A DNA stretch of 64,000 bases from Cryphonectria parasitica EP155 (Eukaryota > Ascomycota > Sordariomycetes > Diaporthales > Cryphonectriaceae), in the NCBI RefSeq assembly GCF_011745365.1, contig NW_024468912.1:2480001-2544000 (forward strand), written 5' to 3'. A model generated the notes under the pieces. It was not told where the DNA came from, searched no databases, and saw only the letters and a list, made by a program, of their open reading frames with translations. Below, in pieces: positions 45,001 to 54,030 of this stretch. The position numbers and the translations under genes are program-made. Numbering within the stretch: the stretch's first letter is position 1; each line of letters starts with the position of its first letter.

Positions 45001-45366
45001 TATCAGCTTTTATATAGAATTATTAATTAATATAAAAAATATTAGAAAAAGAAATTCATTTCTTCATAATATTAGCCTGTAAGCTCAACGCATCGTTCAC
45101 CAGCTTACAATCAGAACTCATACTATTCCTTCTCTATCCACTTATCTTCTCTTTATGAGAGATCTCAGGCATAATCCAGAGTTCAGATATAATATATAGC
45201 CTATTGTATAAGCATAATAGATAAAGGAAATAAAAGAGCTTAGCAGGGAAAAAGAGTATGCTCATCCATAGAGTAAACTTGCTGCTCTTACTGATCCTTA
45301 CAAACTATAATGCAAACAGCTCTGAGCTACTAGCTTGAATAGCTAAATTCATACTCATTGCATCAT
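42074..45366 (-). pseudogene. gag: Family II gag-like region, strongly degraded
   Basis: This is the 5' part of the interior on the minus strand, between the 5' LTR and the protease. Translating with Gln restored mentally gives long low-complexity Gln/Leu/Lys-rich helical text (for example LNSRLKSVLYSQIIF near 43000 and IEEDTSMRTIEISIHFGNIK near 42550). I see no intact CCHC knuckle. The assignment to gag rests on position upstream of the protease. At about 3.3 kb it is longer than a typical gypsy gag and could contain additional material. The plus-strand frame 42722-42910 is not supported. Confidence 0.5.
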
Positions 45367-45685
45367 TGAACCAGAACTAGGGCGCTATCGCTCTCGAAAG
45401 AAAAAGGGATAAACAGCTGCTGAAGCAATGAGCAAGAGCTCGTACAATCCAAGCATGCCTGTGCAGATGAGAACAGCAAACTAAGGCTATACGGGTGCAA
45501 GAATAGGGTGAAAAACCTGTCTTAGATCTGTTCAAAGGGTTCAAAATTGAAAGGAAGAGAAAGGATGCTTCATTGTTGCTTATAGCTAAAGAATTTGAAA
45601 AGTGAGTGGTATCCTTTATATGTATGAGGATCCTTGATCCACTATACTTCACGTTCCACGGACTATCACCCTGGCCACCACAACA
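45367..45685 (-). repeat. Family II 5' LTR
   Basis: This 319 bp LTR runs from TGAACCAGAAC to CCACAACA on the plus strand, the partner of 25497-25815. The minus-strand 91-codon frame inside it is not a gene. Confidence 0.85.
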
Positions 45686-46115
45686 ATAAGAGTATTCTTT
45701 TCAAGATAAGTTTCTGCAAGAATAATCTTCTTAGATTCTATAGTAAACTGAGTTATATAGTACAAAAAGTATATTCTATAGTAAGTAAAGAATTCATATA
45801 ATATCTTTTGATTGCTATTATATATAGCAAGCTTATCTATCTTGTATATTTTCTTAGCACTATTGGTAATTATAGAGATAAAATGCGCTTGCTGAGCTTG
45901 TTAAGCTAGCTAAGCTTATTAGTTAGCAATAGTAGCGCTTTAAGCTTGCTATTGTTTGCACAGATTCTGAATACGCTAAATAAGCTGGTATACCTGGTTA
46001 ATCAGTTCTTTTTGAGTAAGAGCATACGAGAATAAAGAGATTTTTGGAGAAGCTATTGTATTCCGTATTGCTTAAGAGATAATATCGAACTATTCTTGAA
46101 CAAGAGTTATCAAAA
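45686..46115 (-). pseudogene. gag: I-d gag, N-terminal fragment
   Basis: This is the minus-strand N-terminal part of gag (Gln/Ala-rich region and start). It begins at the position equivalent to I-f 40401. The start codon has become ACA (around 46049). It is separated from the middle gag piece (to 25496) by family II and by a 494 bp gap. Confidence 0.75.
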
Positions 46116-46168
46116 TATAATAAGTACTGCAGTAATCCGAAGATTCCAAAGTATACAAAGGAATTTAT
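46116..46168 (-). repeat. I-d 5' LTR, first 53 bp
   Basis: It starts TATAATAAG (mutated TGTAATAAG) and is cut after GAATTTAT by the I-g insertion. The presumptive I-g target sequence is TTTAT. Confidence 0.8.
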
Positions 46169-46365
46169 TGTTATAACTCATTCAACATGCAGATTACGAA
46201 AACAGATCACAGGCAAACAAGAACCAGATATCATAACTCAACATCAGACAACCCACAAGGATTATGTAACCCAGGGTTAGGGTTACAGGCTAATCAATCA
46301 GAAGAGCTCATCTGTGCTCACCGAGCCTCAGTGAGCACCACTGGGCAGCAGTAAGCTTTAGTAAG
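46169..46365 (+). repeat. I-g 5' LTR, left part
   Basis: The first 197 bp run from TGTTATAACTC to GTAAG, including the conserved AACCCAGGGTTAGGGTTA block and the repeat-rich U3 cassette. It continues at 53679 after family III, giving a reconstructed length of 492 bp. Confidence 0.9.
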
Positions 46366-46675
46366 TGTCAGGGCTTATATGCGCACAAAGGAAATAGGTG
46401 GCCCTTGCAACCCCTGGTGGCAGTCCAGAGCTGCTGCAAGAGCTTCGCTCCGAAGCAGCGCTCTCGTACAATGCTGCATAGCTATCAGGCCATTATCATC
46501 CCATCTAGTCCAGGCCAATTGTGTATATAAGGGAAAGAGGAACAACAGATCCAGCAGCGAAAAAGAGGAGAGAGGAGATAGGTTCAGTAGTTCCTTTGAA
46601 TGGAAGCATCAATAGAGCAGCTTGAAAGCAGCTTATATCCCTTCACCTTACTTGTATGCTCTTTTTATTCTAACA
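46366..46675 (+). repeat. Family III 5' LTR
   Basis: This 310 bp LTR runs from TGTCAGGGCTTATATG to TTATTCTAACA. GTATATAAG (about 46531) is a likely TATA box. The 78-codon frame inside it is not considered real. Confidence 0.93.
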
Positions 46676-46899
46676 AGTCTGAACTTTCTACTCTTTCCCG
46701 GAAAGTAAGCTGTTGGGAATAAGAATAGCTCCGATTATACAAAGCAGCAGCGCTGCTCCAGAGCAACAACTACAATAAGCTAGCAACTCTAACTTCTTAC
46801 AGACCCTAAGCTAATTCCTTTCTTAAACCCTCCTTCCAAGCTTAAATCCAAGCTCAGCTTATAAGAATTTCTTGCTTGAGGCATTAGCAGATATAGCTG
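46676..46899 (+). other. Family III leader
   Basis: Untranslated leader between the LTR and gag. CTGAAC, four bases in, could pair with GTTCAG in the LTR (about 46583), but six to eight bases is too few to call a primer site. Confidence 0.4.
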
Positions 46900-48035
46900 G
46901 ATTGCAATGCTAGAAATGCAAGCTTAATTATTAGTTGGAAGAAGAAGAGATATAGCAGCAGCTAAGAAGCAAGCACGCTTGCTTAACACTACTTCAGAGC
47001 AGCAATACCAGCTCAGAGCCTCAGCTAGCTAGCTTCAGCTCTCTCAGCACCCCTTCTATACCAACCTCTTCAGAAGCACTCTCAACAGCGCCTATACAGC
47101 TATATTGCAGCTTGCCAGCTCTTATATACAAGAGAGAATTGTATATAGAATTGAAAATATTCTTATATAATCTGCAGTACTATTTCAATATCTGCTGCTT
47201 AATCAATGAAGCGAATAAGATGAAATATACAGTATATTGCTTGAAAGATGATCTCAAGCAAAACTAAATCAATTATATTGCTTACTAAAAGAAGAGATAG
47301 CATAAGCCTATCTCTATTACCTTTGAAGAACTCGAATTCTTTCTGAAGAACTAGTTAGCTAATCCCATCACTCGCACTATTACTGCTGCAGCAATGCTTG
47401 CAAGCATTGCTTAAGGCAAGAGTAAATCAGTAATAAGCTTTGTATGCTGATATTAGAAGGCGGAGCTTGAATCTTTCCATTCTAATACTGAGCAATATTG
47501 CATAATAGCTATTCTCATATACTTCAAATCAGAGATTCATATTGCTATTAATGCGCAGATAACGCTCTCAAGCAGCTGAAATGCTCTGATTAGCTTAGTA
47601 TAACATATCGAATCTGCTTAAGAAACAATTATCAACTCTCAATCTGCTATCAAAACACTCCTAAGCAGCAGCTTAGGAACTGCTATCCTCTCATATCATG
47701 GCTATTACAGCTATAGCAAGCCAGGCTATATAGCAAGAGATTGCACAGCTTTACATAGTTCTCAGGCACTTCTTCTTACAAGCATTCAAGCTTCATTAAT
47801 GCACTTTCAGACAGTTGATAACAACTTTGCTTGCTATTACAACTATCAGAAAACAAGCCATTTTGCTAACCTATGCTCAGAGCCTCAACGAAACATCTGT
47901 TACATCTGCAATAAGCCAGACTACTATAGTTCCAGTTGCTCAGAAGCAGAATATTGGATTTGCAGAAAGAAAGAGCATACAGCAAACAGCTGCAAGCAGG
48001 CTAATAAGATAGCAACAGCCACGCAACAGAGCTAA
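46900..48035 (+). pseudogene. gag: Family III gag with four zinc-knuckle-like motifs
   Basis: The capsid region is readable in one frame from about 47100 (YIELKIFLYNLQYYFN, TFEELEFFLKN). Four successive CCHC-type motifs follow between about 47700 and 47990: Y-Y-S-Y-S-K-P-G-Y-I-A-R-D-C; C-Y-Y-N-Y-Q-K-T-S-H-F-A-N-L-C; C-Y-I-C-N-K-P-D-Y-Y-S-S-S-C; and Y-W-I-C-R-K-K-E-H-T-A-N-S-C. Many Cys and His read as Tyr, as expected from C-to-T change in TGC/CAC codons. Nucleocapsid proteins of this class bind the RNA genome. The frame continues straight into pol without a shift. The exact start codon is not clear. Stops sit at Gln positions. Confidence 0.8.
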
Positions 48036-51000
48036 GGAGATGCTAAGCGGAAGCTTTGCTAGCTCACTATTCACGCAAGGCTATTGCTCGGAAATAAAAG
48101 GAAGCATACATATGGATTGGTTAACTCAGAAGCAGAAGAGAATCTGATCAACCGCTGCTTAGCCAAAGCTCTAGCACAGAACTAACCTTTTGAAGCATGC
48201 TCCAAGCTCATCTCAATTAATTAGAAAGCTATTATTATATACAGCAGCTGCTCTATCAATATAAAGATTACAGATAGCTTAGAAACATCTAAAAAGCAGC
48301 ATTATTACTTCGTAGTAGCAGATATTAGCTAGCTCAGCCTGATTCTGGAATTCCCATAGCTTGAGATTATCAACTCGATAATACAATAAGATATGAAGCA
48401 ATGAAGATTTCCCCTTCAGCACTCTCAGATTCAGCTCTGCACTATAGCGAAAGAGCTTAAGAGAGCAAGAGTTGCCTTTGCAGCATATTACTATCCAAGC
48501 TTACCAAACCTACTCTTCAAGGCTAAGCCAGAAAACGCAGCGCTAGAGCTGCATCTGCTCTCTAAGTACTGCAACTTCATCAATCTATGCATAAAGAAAG
48601 CATCAAAGTTGCTTGCATCCCATACTGATATCAATCATCATATTGAGCTCGAAAAGAGAGCAAGACTGCTCTAAAAGCTCTTGTATGCTCTCTTTGCAGC
48701 TGAACTAGAAATGCTCAGAAAATACTTGGAGAAGATGCTAGCCAGAGAATGGATTCAATCCTTAATCAGCTCTGCTAGCATATCTATACTATTCATACTA
48801 AAGAAAGGAAATAAGTTGCATCTCTATATGAATTATAAAGCGCTGAATCGGATTATATGCAAGAACTGCATTCTATTGCTTTTGATTACTGAGATTCTTA
48901 ATTAACTGAGCTATGTACAAATCTATACCAAGCTCAATCTTAAGAATGTATATTATCAGCTCTGAATTTGTAAAAAAGATAAGTAGAAGACTGCTTTCTA
49001 TATGAAATACAGCTATTTCAAGTACTGTATTCTGCTCTTTAGCCTTATCAATGCTCCAGCTACATTTCAGGCATATATTAACAAAGCACTAGCAGGCTTG
49101 ATAAATATAATCTGTATTGTTTATCTGAATAATATTCTAATCTATAGTAATAATGCTAAGCAGCATACAAGCTATATTCAAGAGATCTTGGAGCAGCTAT
49201 AGCAATAAAAGCTATATTTCAATCTGAGAAAGTGCAAGTTTAATATATAATAGATGAAATTCCTAAGCTTTATAGTATTCTCAGAAGGAATTAGTATGAA
49301 TAAGAAGTACATTGCAGCTATTACATAGTAGCTATTTCTGCATACTGTTTACAATATTCAGATATTTCTTGGATTTACTAAATTCTATCATCAATTTATA
49401 TAGAACTATTTCAAGATTGCTATACTATTAATCAATCTTTTGCAAGGCAGCAGTATAAGCATAATTGCACTTTCGAATTATACTCAAGTAGCTTTCAAGA
49501 TTCTAATCATGCTCTTTACAACAGCTTCATTGCTATGCTACTACAATGCTGCATTATTAATAAAGATTGAAATGAATGCTTCTGCTTTTGCTATAGAAGC
49601 TATACTAGCTTAGCTGTTTCAAAGCTGCTAGCATTCAATTGCCTTTTATTCAAAGAAGCTCTCTTCAATAGAAACACAGTATAGCATAGAGAATATTGAG
49701 CTGTTAGCTATTATAAACGCTATATCAAACTAGCAGCATTATTTGTTATATCTGCCTAAGCTTATACTTATTCTTATGAATCATCTTAACTTGCAATACT
49801 AAGAAACTAAATAGAAGCTATCTGCTTGCTAGTTATACTAGCTAAATAATCTCAGTATATATAATCTCATCATTCAATACTATCTCAGCAAGTTCAACTC
49901 AGCTAATAGATTATTCAGACAGCTAGATTATTAGAGAAAAGAAAGAGCTGAGCAGAAGCTATAAAGTCTCAGCAATTTCGTTACAATAGAGAATCTGAAG
50001 GATCAAAGAGGATCTTATATTGGTTATATTCGAAAAGTGAGAGTAGAGCAAGCAGCAGACCTAAATATCTCCTGTTTTCGAGTATGCATTTTTCGCTATT
50101 CAAGCGAGAGCGCAGAGTTTGAGCAGATAGCAGATCTGAATATCTTCTGTTTTCGAGAGTGCGCTCTTCGCTATTCAAGCAAAAGTGCAGAGTTGAAGCA
50201 GAATGTCCGCTTAGCAACTAATATTACTTGGATATCGGATTGCAAACCAATTATTCTTTTGTATTTAGCAATAAAGTGAAGCATAGCAATAGCGCTGAAG
50301 CAGCTTGCAGAGCTAATGAGAATGCATCTGCTACAATTGCAATAAGAAAATGTTTTTGTTCAGATGGAAGCTTAGTGCAAGAAGCGAATATGCAGCTCTA
50401 TAGCTAGTATAGAGCTATAGCAAGTTATTAAGAGCTTGCTATACTTCAGAGAATATATATTTGTACTAAATCATTCATTAATTTGCAAGAAGCTTTTGAA
50501 AGCATATTATAATAATCTAATAGCTAGCTATCTTAGTATAGCTAAGTTTACTAAGATGATTTCTTATTACTACTATTGGAATACATTAGCTAAGAATATG
50601 AAAAAGCATATTAATATATATGCAGTATGCTAGCAAATAAAAATGAAGAAATAATACTTATATAGCCTGCTTAGTTCCTTATTACCAGCAACTTGCTTAT
50701 AAGCTGAGATATTAATAAACTTTATTACTAGTCTACTTAGATTTATTAGTTTCTATAATAAAGCTTACAATACTATTCTGATAATTATTAATAAATACTC
50801 AAAATATATTCTATATATTCCAATAATAATACAGCTTATAAGCAGCAGCCTAGCAGATATTATGCTATAGCATATATATCAATTCTATAGCATTCCTGAG
50901 AGCATTATATTAAATAGAGAGAGCTTCTTTACAAGCTACTTCTAAACTAATTTCTGCTTTCATCTAGAAACTAAGCAGTATCTGAGTATTGCATTTTACT

Positions 51001-51770
51001 CCTAAATAGATAAATAAATCAAGCAGCAGAATTAGAATCTCGAATAATATCTCTATACTTATTACAGCCTTTCTCAAGCAGATTAAATGCAGCATCTACT
51101 TCTTGCACAAGCAGTATATAACAGTGCAGACTATAGTAGAATAGAATCATCATTTGCTATATTGCTTTATAAATTCCAACTAACAAAACTAACAAATATC
51201 AATATGCAGCATTCAAGCTATATTTCCAAGATTTCAGAGCAGCTTGAAAATCTTGCTAAAGCTTATAAGAAAGCTCAAAAAAGCTTCAACTATACAAGAC
51301 AAGCATATATTAGATAGTATAATAAATGCTATACTAATAAAAGATTCTCTCTTAGCAATCTCATTCTCATCTCAGCTAGGCATTTATGCTAAAAAGGCAT
51401 TAACAATAAACTAGCAAACAAATATCTTAGCTCTTTTTGAATACTGGAGATTGTAGAAGTGCATAAACTAGCATATAAGCTTGAATTGCTAGCGAAATAC
51501 AAAATCTACAATATCTTTCCAATCATAGCTCTAAAGAACTTTAATAAACAAGATGAAGAAGAGCTCAAAGCATATTCTAATATCAATCTCAAGAAAGAAG
51601 CGCATTAGAAAGTAAAAGCTATTCTAGCATACTGAAAGCTACTTAGGAACTACCAATTCCTTATATATTAAAAGGAATATAGCAGCAATGAGAATTCATG
51701 GAAATTACAAACATTTATTAATAATAAACCATTAATCAAAGAATATAAAGCATAATTGAAGCAGTAATAA
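48036..51770 (+). pseudogene. pol: Family III pol: protease, RT, RNase H, integrase, chromodomain
   Basis: Same frame as gag. The protease is at about 48111-48150 (G-L-V-N-S-E-A-E-E-N-L-I; catalytic Asp read as Asn). RT is about 48680-49210 (LAREWIQ, ILFILKKGNKLHLYMNYKAL, V-Y-L-N-N-I-L-I-Y-S at 49119-49148). RNase H is about 49550-49800. A linker with a 25-residue duplication lies at 50046-50195. The integrase HHCC region is about 50430-50640, where both His read as Tyr. The catalytic core (INFITS, LNRESFFTS) is about 50715-50940, with Asp read as Asn. The chromodomain is about 51610-51765 (FLIYxKEYSSNENSWKLQ). It is inactive. The closed frame ends near 51770. Confidence 0.87.
50046..50279 (+). 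repeat. Two in-frame 75 bp repeats in family III pol linker, source of the family IV array
   Basis: Unit 1 is 50046-50120 (EQAADLNISCF...) and unit 2 is 50121-50195 (EQIADLNIFCF...), followed by a tail (SAELKQNVRLATNITW). The nucleotide sequence matches the 73 bp array and flank of family IV. The duplication sits between RNase H and integrase, where extra residues may be tolerated. Confidence 0.85.
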
Positions 51771-51929
51771 TGCAGTACAGAAGCTGCTTAATCTTTGATT
51801 GGAAAACTAAAAACCCTTATATAGCCTACTCATCTAAGGAGTTAGCAACGCCTCTGCATTATAGCAATTAATGCTAGTTATTTCCTATGCTATAAAAGCA
51901 TGCTTACCCATCTAGAGTTTTTAAAGAAA

Positions 51930-53240
51930 TTACTCTTCCTCTTCAGAAGCTGCTTTAGAGAGCTTGCAAGCTGCCTCAGCTAGTATTTCCAGAGTGCTAA
52001 TACTGCGCTGGAGCAGTAACATTAACTCTCTGCTCAAAACAGGGGCAGGAAACGCACTAACTACTAGTGCAGAAGCAGTGCTTACAGAGCGCACCAGCTG
52101 GAGAACATTTTGCAAGTTCTCATCAATCAGCTCTCAATCAAAGGCGCATGCATTATTCAGAGCTAAGCTCGCTTTGTATAAAAGCTATAGCAGCTTGTAA
52201 GCAGCGCAGAAGATAAGAGGGAGCAGGGGTAATATTACTTATGGAGTAGCAAGAATGATTGTTGCTAGCGCATCAAAAACAACAGGCATCAGAATCTATA
52301 ATGAGTTAGCATAAGGAACAGTAGGATAGCGATAAGAGAGCTTGCTTACCCGCCTGATCCTAGCATCGGATATCTAGCTTCTGGATGCAGCAGCGCATGC
52401 ATTCCTAGCACCAGCTTGCTAAGGAGCACACTGCACCCAGCTCTGCAGAAACCTTCTTCCTCTTGACAGCCTGATAATGTCAGTACAATGCTATATATAC
52501 AGTATATCTGGGTACTCACAGAGGCTGTGGGAGTGACGGGAGGAGGAACCTCCGGGGAGGGAGTCGCAAGGGATTCGGGCGGGAGCGAGAGAGAGAGCGA
52601 GAGCGAGGGCGAGGGAGAGGCTCTCTTGTGCTTCTTGCTGGCAGGAGCCTTGCAGCTACCACGCTGACTGCCGCAGCAGCTACGAGAAGGAGGGAATAAG
52701 GGAGCAGCGGAAGCGCCAGAGAGCAGAGAGTAGCAGGGAGGGGGCACCGCATCAACAGCGCTGGAGGAGGCATTGCTAGCCTCCGAAGCCTTAGAAGCAG
52801 TCTGATCCTCAGAAACCTCAGAGGCTAGCACAGCCTCCCCAGATGCATTGATAGCAGTAAAAGAAGATATCTGCAATAAATCAGCTTCTATACAATGCTT
52901 CAGAGAATAGGGATATATATACTATGCTATTACTGCTGTTGTTATTATTATTACTGCTGCTGCTGCTATGATAGCTGAGAGAAGGGAAAATAGAAAGAGA
53001 GAGGGGTTCAGGCGTGAGAGCGAAATAAGGGATAACAGTGCCTTACTAGCACATGCACTCCAGGCAACTCTATTATCTAGCTCTAAAAACTATTCTGAGA
53101 TCGCAGTAGCATAGATAACTGCGCCAAGCTGCACAGTCTTTGTAACCACACTGCATCTGCGCTGCGCCAGCGCTGGAGCAACCTTCACAACATCACATAA
53201 CTTACCAGCAGAGAGAAACTTAGCCCTCTAGGGCGAGGCA
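51930..53240 (-). pseudogene. Family III antisense accessory gene, probably spliced
   Basis: This is reverse-strand coding between pol and the 3' LTR. From high to low: an open block at about 53240-53030 (RAKFLSAGKLCDVVKVAPAL, VVTKTVQLGAVIYATAIS, FLELDNRVAWSACASKALL, with one stop at a Gln codon); a probable intron ending TTTATTGCAG at 52871; and a Ser/Pro-rich block at 52870-52520 (SEVSEDQTASKASEASNASS, KKHKRASPSPSLSLSL, PPPVTPTAS). A probable 49 bp intron follows (GTGAGTACC...CTGACATTATCAG), then AVKRKKVSAELGAVC, a Cys cluster (W-C-x-E-C-M-R-C-C-I-Q-K, I-R-C), and a C-terminal helix ending SKAASEEEE at 51930. It is GC-rich with few stops. The splice sites are my reading, and the function is unknown. 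Confidence 0.6.
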
Positions 53241-53348
53241 TTCCAATAACAAGAACTAACTAATAAGAGAACTATTGATAAGTATAAAAAGATCTGTAGA
53301 TTCATACAAGAGCAGCTCGGGCATATAGTTCCTGAAGATAGAAACCTG

Positions 53349-53363
53349 AAAGAGGGAGGATTC
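53349..53363 (+). other. Family III polypurine tract
   Basis: GAAAGAGGGAGGATTC lies directly before the 3' LTR, as required for plus-strand priming. Confidence 0.7.
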
Positions 53364-53673
53364 TATTAGAGCTTGTATGCATATAAAGAAAATAGGTAGC
53401 TCTTGCAATCTCTGGTAGCGGTTCAGAGCTGCTGCAAGAGCTTCGTTCTGAAGCAGCACTCTCATACGATGCTGCATAGCCATCAGGCTATTATTATCCC
53501 ATCTAGTTCAAGCTAATTGTATACATAAGAGAAAGGAGAACAACAGATTCAGCAGCGAAAAAGAGAAGAGGGGAGATAGGTTCAGTAGTCCCTTTGAATG
53601 GAAGCGTTAACAGAGCGGCTTGGGAGCAGCTCACACCTCTTCACCTCACTTATATGCCCTTTTTACCCTGACA
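53364..53673 (+). repeat. Family III 3' LTR
   Basis: This 310 bp LTR runs from TATTAGAGCTT (mutated TGTCAGGGCTT) to TACCCTGACA. It differs from the 5' LTR mainly by transitions. It is followed by GTAAG. Confidence 0.93.
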
Positions 53674-53973
53674 GTAAGCACCACTGAGCAACAGTGAGCC
53701 TCAGTAAGCATTAGCAAGCCACACTGAAGAGCTGAATATATAATTATACATTTATTACTATTAGACAGATCATTATATATAGCTCTTCAGTTATTAATCT
53801 AAGTATCAAATTACTCTCTATTCTGATAGCTCCAAAAGCAGTGAATACTTGCATCGCTTACTGAGATTTGTATAGTTCTGTATTCAGAAACTTAGCATTT
53901 TAATACTGCTCTTGTTAGCATAAATCCTCTTTGTATACTTTAGAATCTTTGGATTATTATAATACTCATTACA
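53674..53973 (+). repeat. I-g 5' LTR, right part
   Basis: It includes the duplicated GTAAG, the rest of the U3 cassette, R and U5, and ends CTCATTACA. Confidence 0.9.
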
Positions 53974-54030
53974 TTTTGATAATTCTTATTCAAGAACGAT
54001 TCAATATTATCCTCTTAAGCAATACGGAAT

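Larger units (their letters stand above)
25497..45685 (-). mobile_element. Family II gypsy element, about 12.3 kb without insertions
   Basis: Two direct 319 bp LTRs (25497-25815 and 45367-45685) bracket an interior whose retroviral genes all read on the minus strand: gag-like region, protease (about 41900), RT (about 33000-33700), RNase H and integrase (to about 30700). A long plus-strand coding-like region then lies before the 3' LTR. I-f (33885-41301) and a miniature LTR element (26672-27125) are inserted in it. The RT has an F-L-N-N box and a downstream H-K-Y-I-A-K-Y-I-E-N-L-N-K-I-L block, marking a gypsy lineage different from families I and III. The outer flanks are not a matching duplication (CATAG versus ATAAG). 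Confidence 0.82.
13060..46168 (-). mobile_element. Family I copy I-d, the oldest host, in four visible pieces
   Basis: This minus-strand chromovirus is the scaffold for most of the window. Its visible pieces are 13060-14408 (start of pol and end of gag), 24959-25496 (middle of gag), 45686-46115 (start of gag) and 46116-46168 (first 53 bp of the 5' LTR). Between them sit I-e, family II and I-g, and I-b lies at its left. Joining the first two pieces reproduces sequence that is continuous in I-f near 39330-39380. The third joint does not: 494 bp of gag, corresponding to I-f 39907-40400, are missing at the family II insertion. Confidence 0.8.
46366..53673 (+). mobile_element. Family III chromovirus, complete
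   Basis: This 7,308 bp element has 310 bp LTRs and a perfect GTAAG duplication (46361-46365 and 53674-53678). It carries a single-frame gag-pol with several zinc knuckles, protease, RT, RNase H, integrase and chromodomain, plus an antisense accessory gene. The LTR termini (TGTCAGGGC...CCTGACA) are shared with family IV. It is moderately RIP-mutated, with the antisense gene region least affected. Confidence 0.93.

Noticed and set aside
45340..45366. Self-priming pairing in family II (CTCATTGC shared between LTR and post-LTR region)
   Set aside because: An eight-base match not preserved in the other LTR copy (CCCATTGC), and there is no TATA spacing support.
45377..45652. 91-codon minus frame, with a counterpart at 25507-25830, as a gene
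   Set aside because: Both lie within the 319 bp family II LTR. The shared frame reflects LTR identity rather than coding.
46379..46615. 78-codon plus frame in the family III 5' LTR
   Set aside because: It lies wholly within the LTR and is not open in the 3' LTR copy.
46583..46690. Self-priming pairing in family III (GTTCAG with CTGAAC)
   Set aside because: Only six Watson-Crick pairs plus one wobble extension, too short to separate from chance.
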